Shown here: positions 45,637-54,880 of the stretch, in pieces
Position numbering within the stretch: position 1 is the stretch's first letter
How the letters are laid out: each line of letters opens with the position of its first letter
Assembly: GCA_025738555.1 (NCBI GenBank)
Contig: JAOVFP010000002.1
Span: forward strand, 5,890,001 to 5,954,000
Length of the DNA stretch: 64,000 bases
DNA from: Cyathus striatus
Taxonomy: Eukaryota > Basidiomycota > Agaricomycetes > Agaricales > Nidulariaceae
Direction of reading: 5' to 3'
Position numbers and translations under genes: made by a program
The notes under the pieces: generated by a model
Seen by the model: only the letters and a program-made list of their open reading frames with translations
What the model was told of the DNA's origin: nothing
The model's database searches: none

Positions 45637-46900
45637 GAGGTCATTACACTCCTCCACAAAATCATGTAGACTCCATGTAGATTCCACCTGGACTCCGGGA
45701 CTCTACCTGGACTCTACCTGGACTCTACCTGGACTCCACTTGGACTCCACTTGGACTTCACCTGGACTTTACATAGAGAAAATTATAGACTCTACATGGA
45801 CTTCAAGTGGACTCCAGATAGAAGCTGGACTGCACCTGGAGTCCAGTGGACTCAAGCACTTCAGCTCAGTAGAGTTCAGGTAGAGTCCATGTAGAGTCCA
45901 GGTAGTCCATGTAGAGTCTAGGTAGAGTCCAGGTAGAGTCCAGTTGCTTAAACTCAAGCACTTGAGTTCAGTAGAGTTCAGGTAGTCCATGTAGAGTCTA
46001 GGTAGAGTCCAGGTAGAGTCCAGTTGCTTAAACTCAAGCACTTGAGTTCAGTAGAGTTCAGGTAGTCCATGTAGAGTCTAGGTAGAGTCCAGGTAGAGTC
46101 CAGTTGCTTAAACTCAAGCACTTGAGTTCAGTAGAGTCCAGGTAGTCCATGTAGAGTCTAGGTAGAGTCCAGGTAGAGTCCAGTTGCTTAAACTCAGGCA
46201 CTTGAGTTCAGTAGAGTCCAGGTGGTCCATGTAGAGTCTATGTAGAGTCCTTACTCTACCTAGACTCTACCTGGACTCTACCTGGACTCCACCTGGACTC
46301 CACCTGGACTCTACCTGGACTCAAGCAATTGGACTCTACCTAGACTCTACATGGACTCTACCTGGACTCTACCTGGACTCTACCTGGTCTCCACTGAACT
46401 CAAGTGTAAAAGCTGTACCTAGACTCTATTGTCATAGTTGTAACGTGTTTCCCACAGTCATCATACTTGTCACACATGTGTGAAAGTGTGACATGTTGGA
46501 AAATGTTGGAAAAGTATGACATATTGAAAAATGTTAGAAAAAGTGTAGTGCCTAAGCTGTACATAGACTCTATTGTTACATGTGTGTGAAAGTGTGACAT
46601 GTTGAAAAATGTTGGAAAAAGCGTGACATGTGTGACAAGCGTGGGAAAAGTGTGACATGTTCGAAAAAATGTCACATATCACAATCATCACACTTGCCAC
46701 AGTTTTCCCACGCTTGTCACACATGTCACGCTTTTTCCAACATTTTTCAACATGTCACACTTTCACACACATGTAACAATAGAGTCTATGTACAGCTTAG
46801 GCACTTGAGTTCAGTGGAGTCCAGGTAGAGTCCAGGTAGAGTCCACCTGGAGTCCTGGACTCTACCCAGAGTCCACCTGATCTTGTGGAGGAGTGAAATA
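45637..46900. mobile_element. Minisatellite-filled insertion with 13-bp TIR, in an intron
   Basis: Inverted ends CACTCCTCCACAA (45647) and TTGTGGAGGAGTG (46883-46895). The 13-bp direct repeat TACAGAAACTTTC, which includes the host gene's splice acceptor, lies at 45624-45636 and 46901-46913. The interior is almost wholly GTAGAGTCCAG-type repeats: an about 80-bp higher-order unit is repeated about four times (45880-46230), then inverted copies, then a large hairpin. No coding capacity. The 13-bp duplication is longer than usual for DNA transposons, so the mechanism is uncertain. Confidence 0.65.
46548..46804. repeat. Perfect 102-bp inverted repeat with 53-bp spacer
   Basis: 46548-46649 is the exact reverse complement of 46703-46804 as far as I can align by eye. 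The arms contain GTGTGACATGTTG and TGTGACAAGCGTGGG, i.e. the same TGTCAC-type motif that fills the foldback element at 25.2-26 kb. It could form a long cruciform or hairpin RNA. Confidence 0.85.
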
Positions 46901-47346
46901 TACAGAAACTTTCTACAACTGGGTGACCAGTACAAGTTGGAGCTTGGTTTAAGAGGGCTAGAGTGCTGACATATATTCCTGAAGTTGATGGTAAGACATT
47001 TGGACTAGAAATGAAGAAATGGTGGCAAGCTATACAGCCTGAATGGAGAAAATGTGACACAACAGATGACCTTCTCTGCAGTCTACCAGATGACTTTATC
47101 TGGAGTGATATGAAATATGGAGGATCAATCAGTCTTTCAGTAGTTATCATGGCATTGTCATAGTGGATTTGGTCCAGACTTACTAACACTGCTGAAAAAA
47201 AGATGTTCTGGTCTCTGGCCAATGATGTTTCTTGGTGCTTAGAGCAGATTACTAGTGCACTATTATTATTAGTCACAAGGCCTAAGTGGAAGGAGCCACC
47301 AGCTGACAGCTCTGGTGTGACTGATGGAAAGTGTGTTATAAAACAG

Positions 47347-50300
47347 TAAGTTTAATTATACATAAGTCTATATCAACTATAATTTCATTACTAAATAGGA
47401 GAAAATAACACAAGTTATTCATGCAATAATTCATATTTAGACTTATATATCTAGTATCTCTGTTGATTGTTTTTAAAATATCTGCTTATTTTGATCTTCC
47501 CTTATGGCTATGTTATAATCTTCTGTTCTTTCCCCTTAATCACTTGATGAAGCAGTGGGATCTAAAACAGTCAACATTTCCACTCTTTGTCTTCACTACT
47601 ACCAGTCATTCTTAAGCAACTTAACTGATTAATCAATTATGCACCCTGATCACTACAAATTCTAATGAAGTCCACAATATTACTAACTGACCAATTATTA
47701 CTCAGCAAGCACTAAAGTTAACATGCCAAGCAATATCCCAAAACCAATGTGCCAAAGTAAACACCATACCTTCCCAAAGTGAAAGACATGTGACTTAGTG
47801 CTTACCAATCACAATGCCCAGAAAAGCACTCATATTAATATTACTTTCCCTGATACTGCTGTGTGCCCTTTATACTTATTCCATCTCTCTTTTCTTTATC
47901 CCTTTACCTTTATCTTTATTCCCTTTCTACAAATCACCCTTACTTAGTGTATTACTAATCATGGTACATCTTTCTACCTAGGTAGTTTCAAAAAGTATAT
48001 AAACCCCACCCATGTAGCTACATCCCTCAGTCAATTCCAGTTTTTGAGACACCTGATGGGCATACACTACCTATAGTCATGTATTTTAGCTTTTCTACAC
48101 ATGTAAATAGTACTCACCAAATGGTAACAAACATGGGTTAGTTACAGAATTGGAGTGAGACCTGAGCTGCCAGTTGAAAGTACTAAGAAGTACACTTACC
48201 AAGGGTGTGAATATTACAAAGCTTAAGGTAGTACTATGGGCAGAAGGGACAGTTAAAGCAGTGGCACTAAACTCAGTGACTAAATGGATAACAGCCAGAA
48301 CATGTCTAGCAACACATGAAGGTCATGTGATCAAACATGATCACTACCCAAGAGAAGCAAGTGATGACAAAGCACCTCACTAGATGCTCTGGCAAAACCC
48401 AAAACCCTGAGCCAACCAATTGACTTCTCTCAGAGTAACCAGCAAGGCGAAGTGAGGTTAATTAAAGTGATACACCCTGAACCCTGATAGATCTTCAAGC
48501 TATTCTTAGCATGTCCACATATAGCCAATCCTGCCATGACTGAAGGAATGCACATGGCAACCTAATACCTATTGTACAACTCGCTATGACAGATGCACAA
48601 CCCCCTATCCAGCACATTCTGTGAGCATATGGCTTTCCCTTGTCAGTGACATAGTTTACCATCTGTAGTACTGATGTACTTAGTGTGCAAGTTTAGAACA
48701 CTTTAAATATATTTAGAATAGTTTTACTTATTCCAGTAATTTATATTCTAAGTTTCCTGTGTACAAAGATTTTGTAAGTTCAAGGGTGCATGGATTTCAA
48801 TTCTTTCAATAGTCAAACTAAATTTAGAATATGATCGGTCTATTTTTAAAACATGGTGGGACTTTGACAATTTAATTATAACTGTCAGGCTTTAGTTCAG
48901 ATCGAGTACAATTCAACAGTTCAGGTGCAATTCAATTTGGTACATCAAAACTATATACTATTTCTGGTACTTCTGTCTGATACACTGCCCTGTCTGTGGG
49001 GGGGAAGAATGCCCATGCAGTTCCTCCCATTTTCCTTCTCCCCTGCTCATCTATATACATTTACTCAATGCTTATTTTACAGTTCTCTATCTATGGTACT
49101 TTCCTACCCATATGGTAGCTTAGTTCTAGGTCCAGAGTGAGTCAGCATGGAGCACCGGCCCATGTGTGTGCAGCCAATCATATGGTGCTACCACATTCCT
49201 TATCTATTGTGCTATTGTGACAGCATGCACACATGTGTGTGCTTCCATAAGCACCTTCCTAATTCGGTTACTGAAGCAGAGTATATTTTTATAATAGATG
49301 TTATATCCCTTGATAGTTTATGGGAGGTGACACAGGACCTCAGGACCTCCCCTTGGTGTCTGACTCAACACCTCAGTTCAAAATCTCACAAGTATGAGAT
49401 ATAGAAATTAAATAAAGTATATGCTATTCATTTACCTGTGTATCAGTACCCTGAATGTACCTATCCAGCAGCTAAACATTACCTTCAGCTACCATATTTC
49501 CAGCAGTATATAAATTAGATGAGTTTCCTCCTGTAGAAGGAAGCTATCCCCCATGTAGCTTCTGTTATAAAGTACTTTGATGTAGTGTAGTAAAATAAAG
49601 TGAATTTTCCAAGATCATTGTTTTAGTGATTTGATTTGAGTCTAGTAAGAGAAGCCACAAACTCATAGAGAATTGCATGTTACATCATACATAGCCAGAG
49701 ACATTACTTAAACACTACTTAGTTATTCCTCCACCTTCCTATACATCCCCCTTCTACCCCCCTTTTGCCCAGAAGCATCCTTAACACCAATCTTCTGCAA
49801 AATTCCCTCCAAACTCACCATCCCATTACATTGTTTTAAGAGTAAGTAGTTATGATTACATAATCTAGCTACTATCACTCCATTGTAAACATCTCTAACC
49901 TCTTAATTTACACTTACCATTCATCTGTTATTCACACTAAGCTTCTACAGCTAGAAGCTTAGTGTATTCCTGTTCTTATCTAGTTAATACTCAGTACTGC
50001 TCTGCTTTATTACAAGTTAAAGCTATTGCACAGACAAGAACCTTAGCTAACATTTCATTTTCACCTCTAAACACTCCAAACAACTTCCACTACTCATTTA
50101 AAAACTCTATACAAGTCTTAATAACTCTATAAGACTTGTACTTTACATCAACACCTTACAAGAAACTCAACAACTCATTTAGAACACTAGTGACAGATGG
50201 AGGCTGTTACACTCTGTAATTAATTGTACACCCCTCAGGGAAGTCTCCCACTTACACCAATGACTGATCTGGCTTGAGTCCAGAGTCATGGCAGTAGCCA

Positions 50301-50820
50301 TTGGTGCTTGATGGGCACTTTGATGCTGCCAGCTTCTTTGGGTAAGTAGCACTGCCAGAACCATCTTGTGACCTAGATGTGTCACATTACTGTGTGCTTA
50401 TGGTGAATTGAGTGCTGCTGGGGTTCTATATACATGCTTTGCTACTCATCCCTATCTATAATCACTGCTGCTTCTATGTTTATTATGTCCTTAGAGTGTG
50501 AGACTATAAATAGCATGATCACTGGCAGTTCAGACCTCACTCCAATGCTTAGATAATCCAAGTGTGATTGCAGGTGAGTGAATTATATTATGTAGATATG
50601 GCAAAAATTATGCTGATATACATTGTATGTCCATCAGGTATATCACTATATTTTAAGTGCTACTTACAAACAGTATGATATACATGGGTTGTATTGAGTA
50701 GCTAAGGTAGAGGTCCTGGACTGTTAGCTAGTGTGAGAAAAATTCATGCTAATAAGGGACATGTCTAGTCTAAGTAAGAAAGCATCTAAGAATAGAAACA
50801 TTGAGGTCAGAACTTATTCA
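47347..50820. other. Right subterminal region of KDZ, no gene
   Basis: AT-rich, many short frames, none with coding character on either strand. No tandem repeats recognised until the right TIR. Confidence 0.45.
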
Positions 50821-51248
50821 ACAACATGAAGCAACAGTACAAACATGAAGCTCAGAGTGCAACCTAATGGAGCAATCATGAAGCTTGAACTGTAACATCA
50901 TGAAGTAACAGTACAATCATAAAACTCAGAGTGCAACCACATGAAGCAATCATGAAGCTCAAACTGTAACATCATGAAGCAATGGTACAAATATAAAGCT
51001 CAGAGTGCAACCACATGAAGCTATCATGAAGCTTTAACTGTAATATAGTGAAGCAACAGTACAACTATGAAGCTCAAAGTGCAACCACATGAAGTAATCA
51101 TGAAGCTTGAACTGTAATACAATGAAGCAACAGTGCAATCATGAAGCTCATATACTGCAAAAGCCTGAAGCTGCTTCAACAAAAAACCCCTGCACATCAC
51201 CAAGCAAGTTTCCTGCAGTTGCAGGTGGAAGCTTGACAAAAGTTGTCA
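50821..51248. repeat. KDZ right TIR with CATGAAGC minisatellite
   Basis: Inverse of the left TIR: four to five units of the about 73-bp repeat (CATGAAGCTCAGAGTGCAACC...), then the unique about 110-bp terminal part ending GCTTGACAAAAGTTGTCA. Fewer copies than the left end. Confidence 0.8.
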
Positions 51249-51257
51249 GCACCCCTC

Positions 51258-51263
51258 GGGAAT
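51258..51263 (+). other. KDZ target-site duplication, right copy
   Basis: GGGAAT, matching 31993-31998; the neighbouring bases agree at none of the flanking positions, so a 6-bp duplication is the conservative reading. Confidence 0.75.
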
Positions 51264-52631
51264 TGAGGGAGTTGTCCTCGAGGGAAAAGTTCCTTGGCGC
51301 TGATTACTAGCAGCTGGGGAAAATGTCCTCACAGCCGGAGTAGAAAGCCTCTGGCACTTCTCCTCAATAGAACACTCAGTGTTATGTTCCCAATGACACT
51401 GGTCGAAACCCTGAGCTAAAGCTTTCATGGGCTGGAGGGATTCAGGACGAGGGATTTCCCTACCCGAGATCTTGTCCTTAATACGTGGACAAAGACCATA
51501 GTAGTATTGCGAGGTGAGGGAAGGATCATCCCAGTTCAACAATGTAGCAAACTTGTTGAAACTGATTTCATACAAAGTGATGTGATGGTGGTTTTCCATC
51601 ATCAATGCACAAATCTCTAGCTCAGCCTCTGCTTGTGGGTTGGTTTGGCTGAAATGGGTCTGGAGCAAACTAACAAAAAACAGCCAGTCATCCATCCAGC
51701 ACTCATAAACATCCTCATCTAGATGCATACTGAACAATGCCCCTGCAGCTCCTGAGAGGAAAGTCAATGTATAATCAACTTTCGCCTGGTCACTGTTGTA
51801 GAGGTGGGGGTTGTTCCAAAAATTCAGGTGACACTGAGTCAGGAAGGCATCTAGCTTGTTAGTGCTAGAGCCATCAAAGATGTCAGGTGCATGAACCTTC
51901 TTATCATGTGGTGTAGGGGGAGGAGGTGGTTGTTCCATGATGCACTCAACAATAGTAGTCAGAGTGCCAACCACATCCTCTCTGTCATAGCCACAACAAT
52001 GAAAGTGAAGAGAGGATGGGCAAGAAGAGCCATGAGACGAAGGACCAGAACCTCCAGATCTACCAGGTCCACCAGGGGGAGCTCCACCAGGGCCTGTAGT
52101 ATTATTGTGATCTGAGGGAGGTACTTCATCCTCAACATCGCCAAACTGAGAATTGCCATCAGAGGGCTCATTGTTGGAGCCGCCATCAGACAATTCATCT
52201 TCATTGCCTCCATTGCCATTATCTCTGGGTGGAGGTGGTGGCAGGGCACTCCCAGCACCTGAAGGTATAGGTGCTTTAGGGGGTGCTGGACCCAGAGTTG
52301 GAGCTCATGGGTCAGAGTCAATGGTAGCATGTGGGACAAGCATCAGGTCAAAAGGAAACACTAATGGCATGGGTCAGGCAGTGCTGACGTACTCGAATGC
52401 TGGTTGCAGCACACATTGAGTGCATCTGGCTGAGATAGAAATTCTTGAGACCAATGCACTTGCCGACTCTGGAGCAGGAGAATGAGAGACCGAAAGAGGC
52501 CTAGGGATGGCCAGAGTACTGGTGGCAGTAGCAGATTGCTGTGAAGCTAAATGGTCACTGTGTTGGGCTTGCAGTGGAACTGTCTGCTGCTAATGACTGT
52601 GTTGGTGTGCAGTTTCAGTATGAGTAGCCAT
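51258..52631 (-). pseudogene. Gypsy gag (5' part)
   Basis: Start ATG at 52631 (MATHTETAHQHSH then TAG at 52590-52592). The same frame, with two more stops near 52390 and 52310, leads into the long open part from about 52193. Gly/Ser/Pro-rich spacer, then the retrotransposon gag core: APDIFDGSSTNKLDAFLTQC, WMDDWLFFVSLLQTHFSQ, NPQAEAELEICALMME, LYEISFNKFATLLNWDDPSL, YYGLCPRIKDKIS. The zinc knuckle is on the far side of the KDZ insertion (about 31800). The stops fit CAG to TAG and CGA to TGA. Confidence 0.85.
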
Positions 52632-52684
52632 CAGAAGAAACAAGAAACAAGCAGAGAAGATTCAAGGAAGTGAGTTTCAAATAC

Positions 52685-53362
52685 TGTCACATCCCATTCC
52701 AACCACTAAGGATTGAACCACAAGAGAAGGTCCAATGACAAAGGTAGAGCATGTAAGTAAAGGCTCAGGAGTAATGAATGATGTATGGGAGTAATGGAAT
52801 GTTGGCTTCAACTTATATGTTGTGCTCCTTGAACTTCTTGTTCCATATTTAGAACAAGGCAGAGTTAATGATGATATCTCGGAGTTGGTACAAAGCCCAA
52901 GTGAAGGAAAGGGTATTAACATAGTTGATTCGAAACTGTAGTCTACTTACAATATGAAGTAGTTTATATAGTATTTACTTTGTCCCAGATGCAGAGGGAG
53001 TTAGTGTCTATGGGTTTGTGGCATACTGAGGGATAAGTAACTCCAGAGAATGTAGACTACAATAGACTAGTTTCACGCCTCTAGATTACAGTCAATGTAT
53101 AATGCTGATAGTTATGGTGATGATGAGGAATGGGGTAAAACTAATGGGGATGGGAGTTATAGAATGAACTAGAAAGAATGGAAAGGCATAGAATGAATAG
53201 TAGTAATAAGGGGAAGGGACAAGTAAACAATGACAAGTAAACATTAAGTAAGTAAGAGTTCCATTTACAACAATTGTATACAGTCCAGAGGAAACGTACA
53301 ATCCTCGGATGAAAACATAACAGACTTGTGTCAGTCCTAGGGGCTTTGTCACGGATATGACA
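52685..53362 (-). repeat. Gypsy 5' LTR, 678 bp
   Basis: On the minus strand begins TGTCATATCC and ends GGATGTGACA: a 10-bp terminal inverted repeat with one mismatch. TACTATATAAAC (about 52960) is a candidate TATA box. Position directly upstream of gag supports a 5' LTR. No matching 3' LTR occurs in the window. Confidence 0.75.
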
Positions 53363-54159
53363 TTAACTTAGTATGTATAAAAAGAATATAACTAAAAACT
53401 AGAATTTGTCAAGCTTGCCCTTTAACATGCATTGCCAAGTAACATACATTACATGTTATGATTTTAAATGTATGCACTTATAGACTTATTTCCCAATGTC
53501 TCCACCAGTGTTATAGTTCTTGTATTCCTATAATGCTGGTGTATTCCTTTGAATAAAATGTTAGTGTACATGTTAGTAATTGATTACTCACCTTTAATAT
53601 GATAATGATTCTATATTGAGGGGGTGTTGGGTAGGGTGAGTGTTCATTAGTTTAGTCTAGAGCACATTAAGATTCCCCAAGTCAATGTGGTTTAACTGTG
53701 TTAACTGCTAGAAGAAAGGTCAGGTGATCTTTCCTGTAATGTGTGTTAGAGTGAGTCAGTAACATCTTATAGTGGTTGTTAATAGAATAAACAGAGTGTA
53801 TCTGTGTTTATTCTATACATAGATTAGACTCAATGTCTTAATATGAAGGTTTGAACTGTAGTTGGCAAAAAGGATGATATTTATGGTGAGTTAATCTAGT
53901 ATTTATACTAAGTACATAGGTCACCTCATGTACTATAGGCTTTATCTAGATTATTCTACCATCATCACCAGACAGTCAGACTTGGACAATATACATGTGT
54001 ACATAAGAATATTCCTGTGGATCATAGAATAAATAAGAATGCAGTGGCATATATCAAGGTAAAGTAGTAGCATACTGTAAGTGAGAGATATGAAGGCAAG
54101 CATAGTAATGAAAGAAATTCATATATCATAACAATTTCTCCTCAGTGGTTTCTACTAAA
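53363..54159. other. AT-rich spacer, no gene
   Basis: Between the gypsy 5' LTR and the hAT-like element. Nothing recognised. Confidence 0.35.
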
Positions 54160-54167
54160 ATATTAGC
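54160..54167 (+). other. 8-bp target-site duplication, left copy
   Basis: ATATTAGC, identical to 54881-54888. Confidence 0.85.
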
Positions 54168-54880
54168 TAGGGACTAACATGGATCAGCCGAATACTGGGT
54201 ATGACCTGTACCCAGCTTATTTTTATGGGTCCTGATCCATATGGGTCAGACCTGCAGGCACCACAGACAAGCTGCAGATAAATATAGACTTTTAATCCCA
54301 CCTGGTCTGGGGCAGTGCCATTAATAAAAATAGAACTGTATTATTTAGTAATCAAATCAATTTCTGTGTAACTGACAATACAGTACAGTAGAAATTGTCA
54401 TAATGAATACACATATGCAAAAACCAACTAGCATGAAACACCATGACAGCTTGCAGTAGTGAATGAATGCTTGAAATGAATATAAAAGTCCACAACTGAT
54501 CTTATTCATTATGACAATTTCTATTGTGTAAAAGGCATTGGGCTCATGGGTGAATAATCCATTATACCCTGGTTTACCAGCTGCTACACAGACTATTCAA
54601 GCCACAATGGGTACAGCATCCAAGTCTTAAGCATTGAGTGTGTACTATAGCATATTTTAGCTATCTAATTCACTTTATTTGTCGAATAAATTGCTTTTGA
54701 AAGCACATAAAATATTCAAACTTAAATTAATTAATTACATTATGTATGCCAAGAAAGTACTGTATGAAATGGTGTGGATACCTGCGGGTACCTGTGGTGA
54801 ACCCGGATCCTGATCTGAATTATTTCATTACTTGCAGGTCAGGTATGGGTAGCGAATAGATGCACCTGTGTTAGTCTCTA
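54168..54880. mobile_element. hAT-like non-autonomous element, 713 bp
   Basis: Ends TAGGGACTAACA (54168) and, inverted, TAGAGACTAACA (54880), flanked by a perfect 8-bp repeat ATATTAGC: the hAT signature. No transposase. It carries internal GGGTAYNGGTC-like words near both ends (GACCTGTACCCAG left, GGTACCTGTGG right). Inserted at the 3' end of the NACHT-WD40 gene, whose stop codon lies inside the element. Confidence 0.8.
54385..54527. repeat. Internal 25-bp inverted repeat (nested MITE candidate)
   Basis: ACAGTAGAAATTGTCATAAT (54385 on) and its near-exact inverse ending at 54527, about 90 bp apart, inside the hAT-like element. Could be a small nested element or a stem-loop of the host element. 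Confidence 0.5.

Larger units (their letters stand above)
43400..47346 (+). pseudogene. Decayed KDZ cargo gene of unknown family
   Basis: A long gene of a type I recognise only as common near transposons in Agaricomycetes. N-part from the ATG at 43400: TTWATKNQKAFLHSHYVEF...WFERYPL...QLAEADGDHDKATAKNMHRM, then TGA. Then, in shifted frames: YQAYSKLYGE, KRKNVKLWNQVAQELLVEE, ALKNMLPAYAESLSKQTGW...FVGGPNPQ, YHHGKNINGNDFEDFMGKKYK. An extremely acidic stretch (44470-44740, Asp/Glu/Asn) and a Ser/Ala/Thr-rich linker (44940-45430) follow, then FDWLPRYAQVLVPHLYAAS. After an intron holding a 1.26-kb insertion comes FGLEMKKWWQAIQPEWR...DVSWCLEQITSA. Stops at about 43631 and 46926 and frame changes near 43730-43860 mark it as broken. 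Function unknown. Confidence 0.6.
31999..51257. mobile_element. 19.26-kb KDZ-superfamily DNA transposon nested in gypsy gag
   Basis: TIRs begin within ten bases of each end: TGACAACTTTTGTCAAGC... at 32009 and its inverse ending at 51248. They continue as matching sequence for about 160 bp, then as a shared about 73-bp minisatellite. A 6-bp direct repeat flanks the element. Contents: transposase (-, 36717-32988), central 180-bp satellite, candidate dioxygenase gene (+, 39934-42060), an unknown gene (+, 43400-47346), and about 3.5 kb of gene-free right subterminal DNA. The superfamily assignment rests on the transposase (CxC2 cysteine cluster plus KDZ core). The outermost 9-10 bases of each end are not clear inverted copies. 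Confidence 0.8.
51258..53362 (-). mobile_element. Ty3/gypsy element, 5' segment (LTR and gag)
   Basis: Upstream half of the element whose pol lies at 28264-31998, same orientation. The gag frame here ends at the KDZ junction and resumes at 31992 in the same frame once the KDZ element is removed. Confidence 0.85.
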
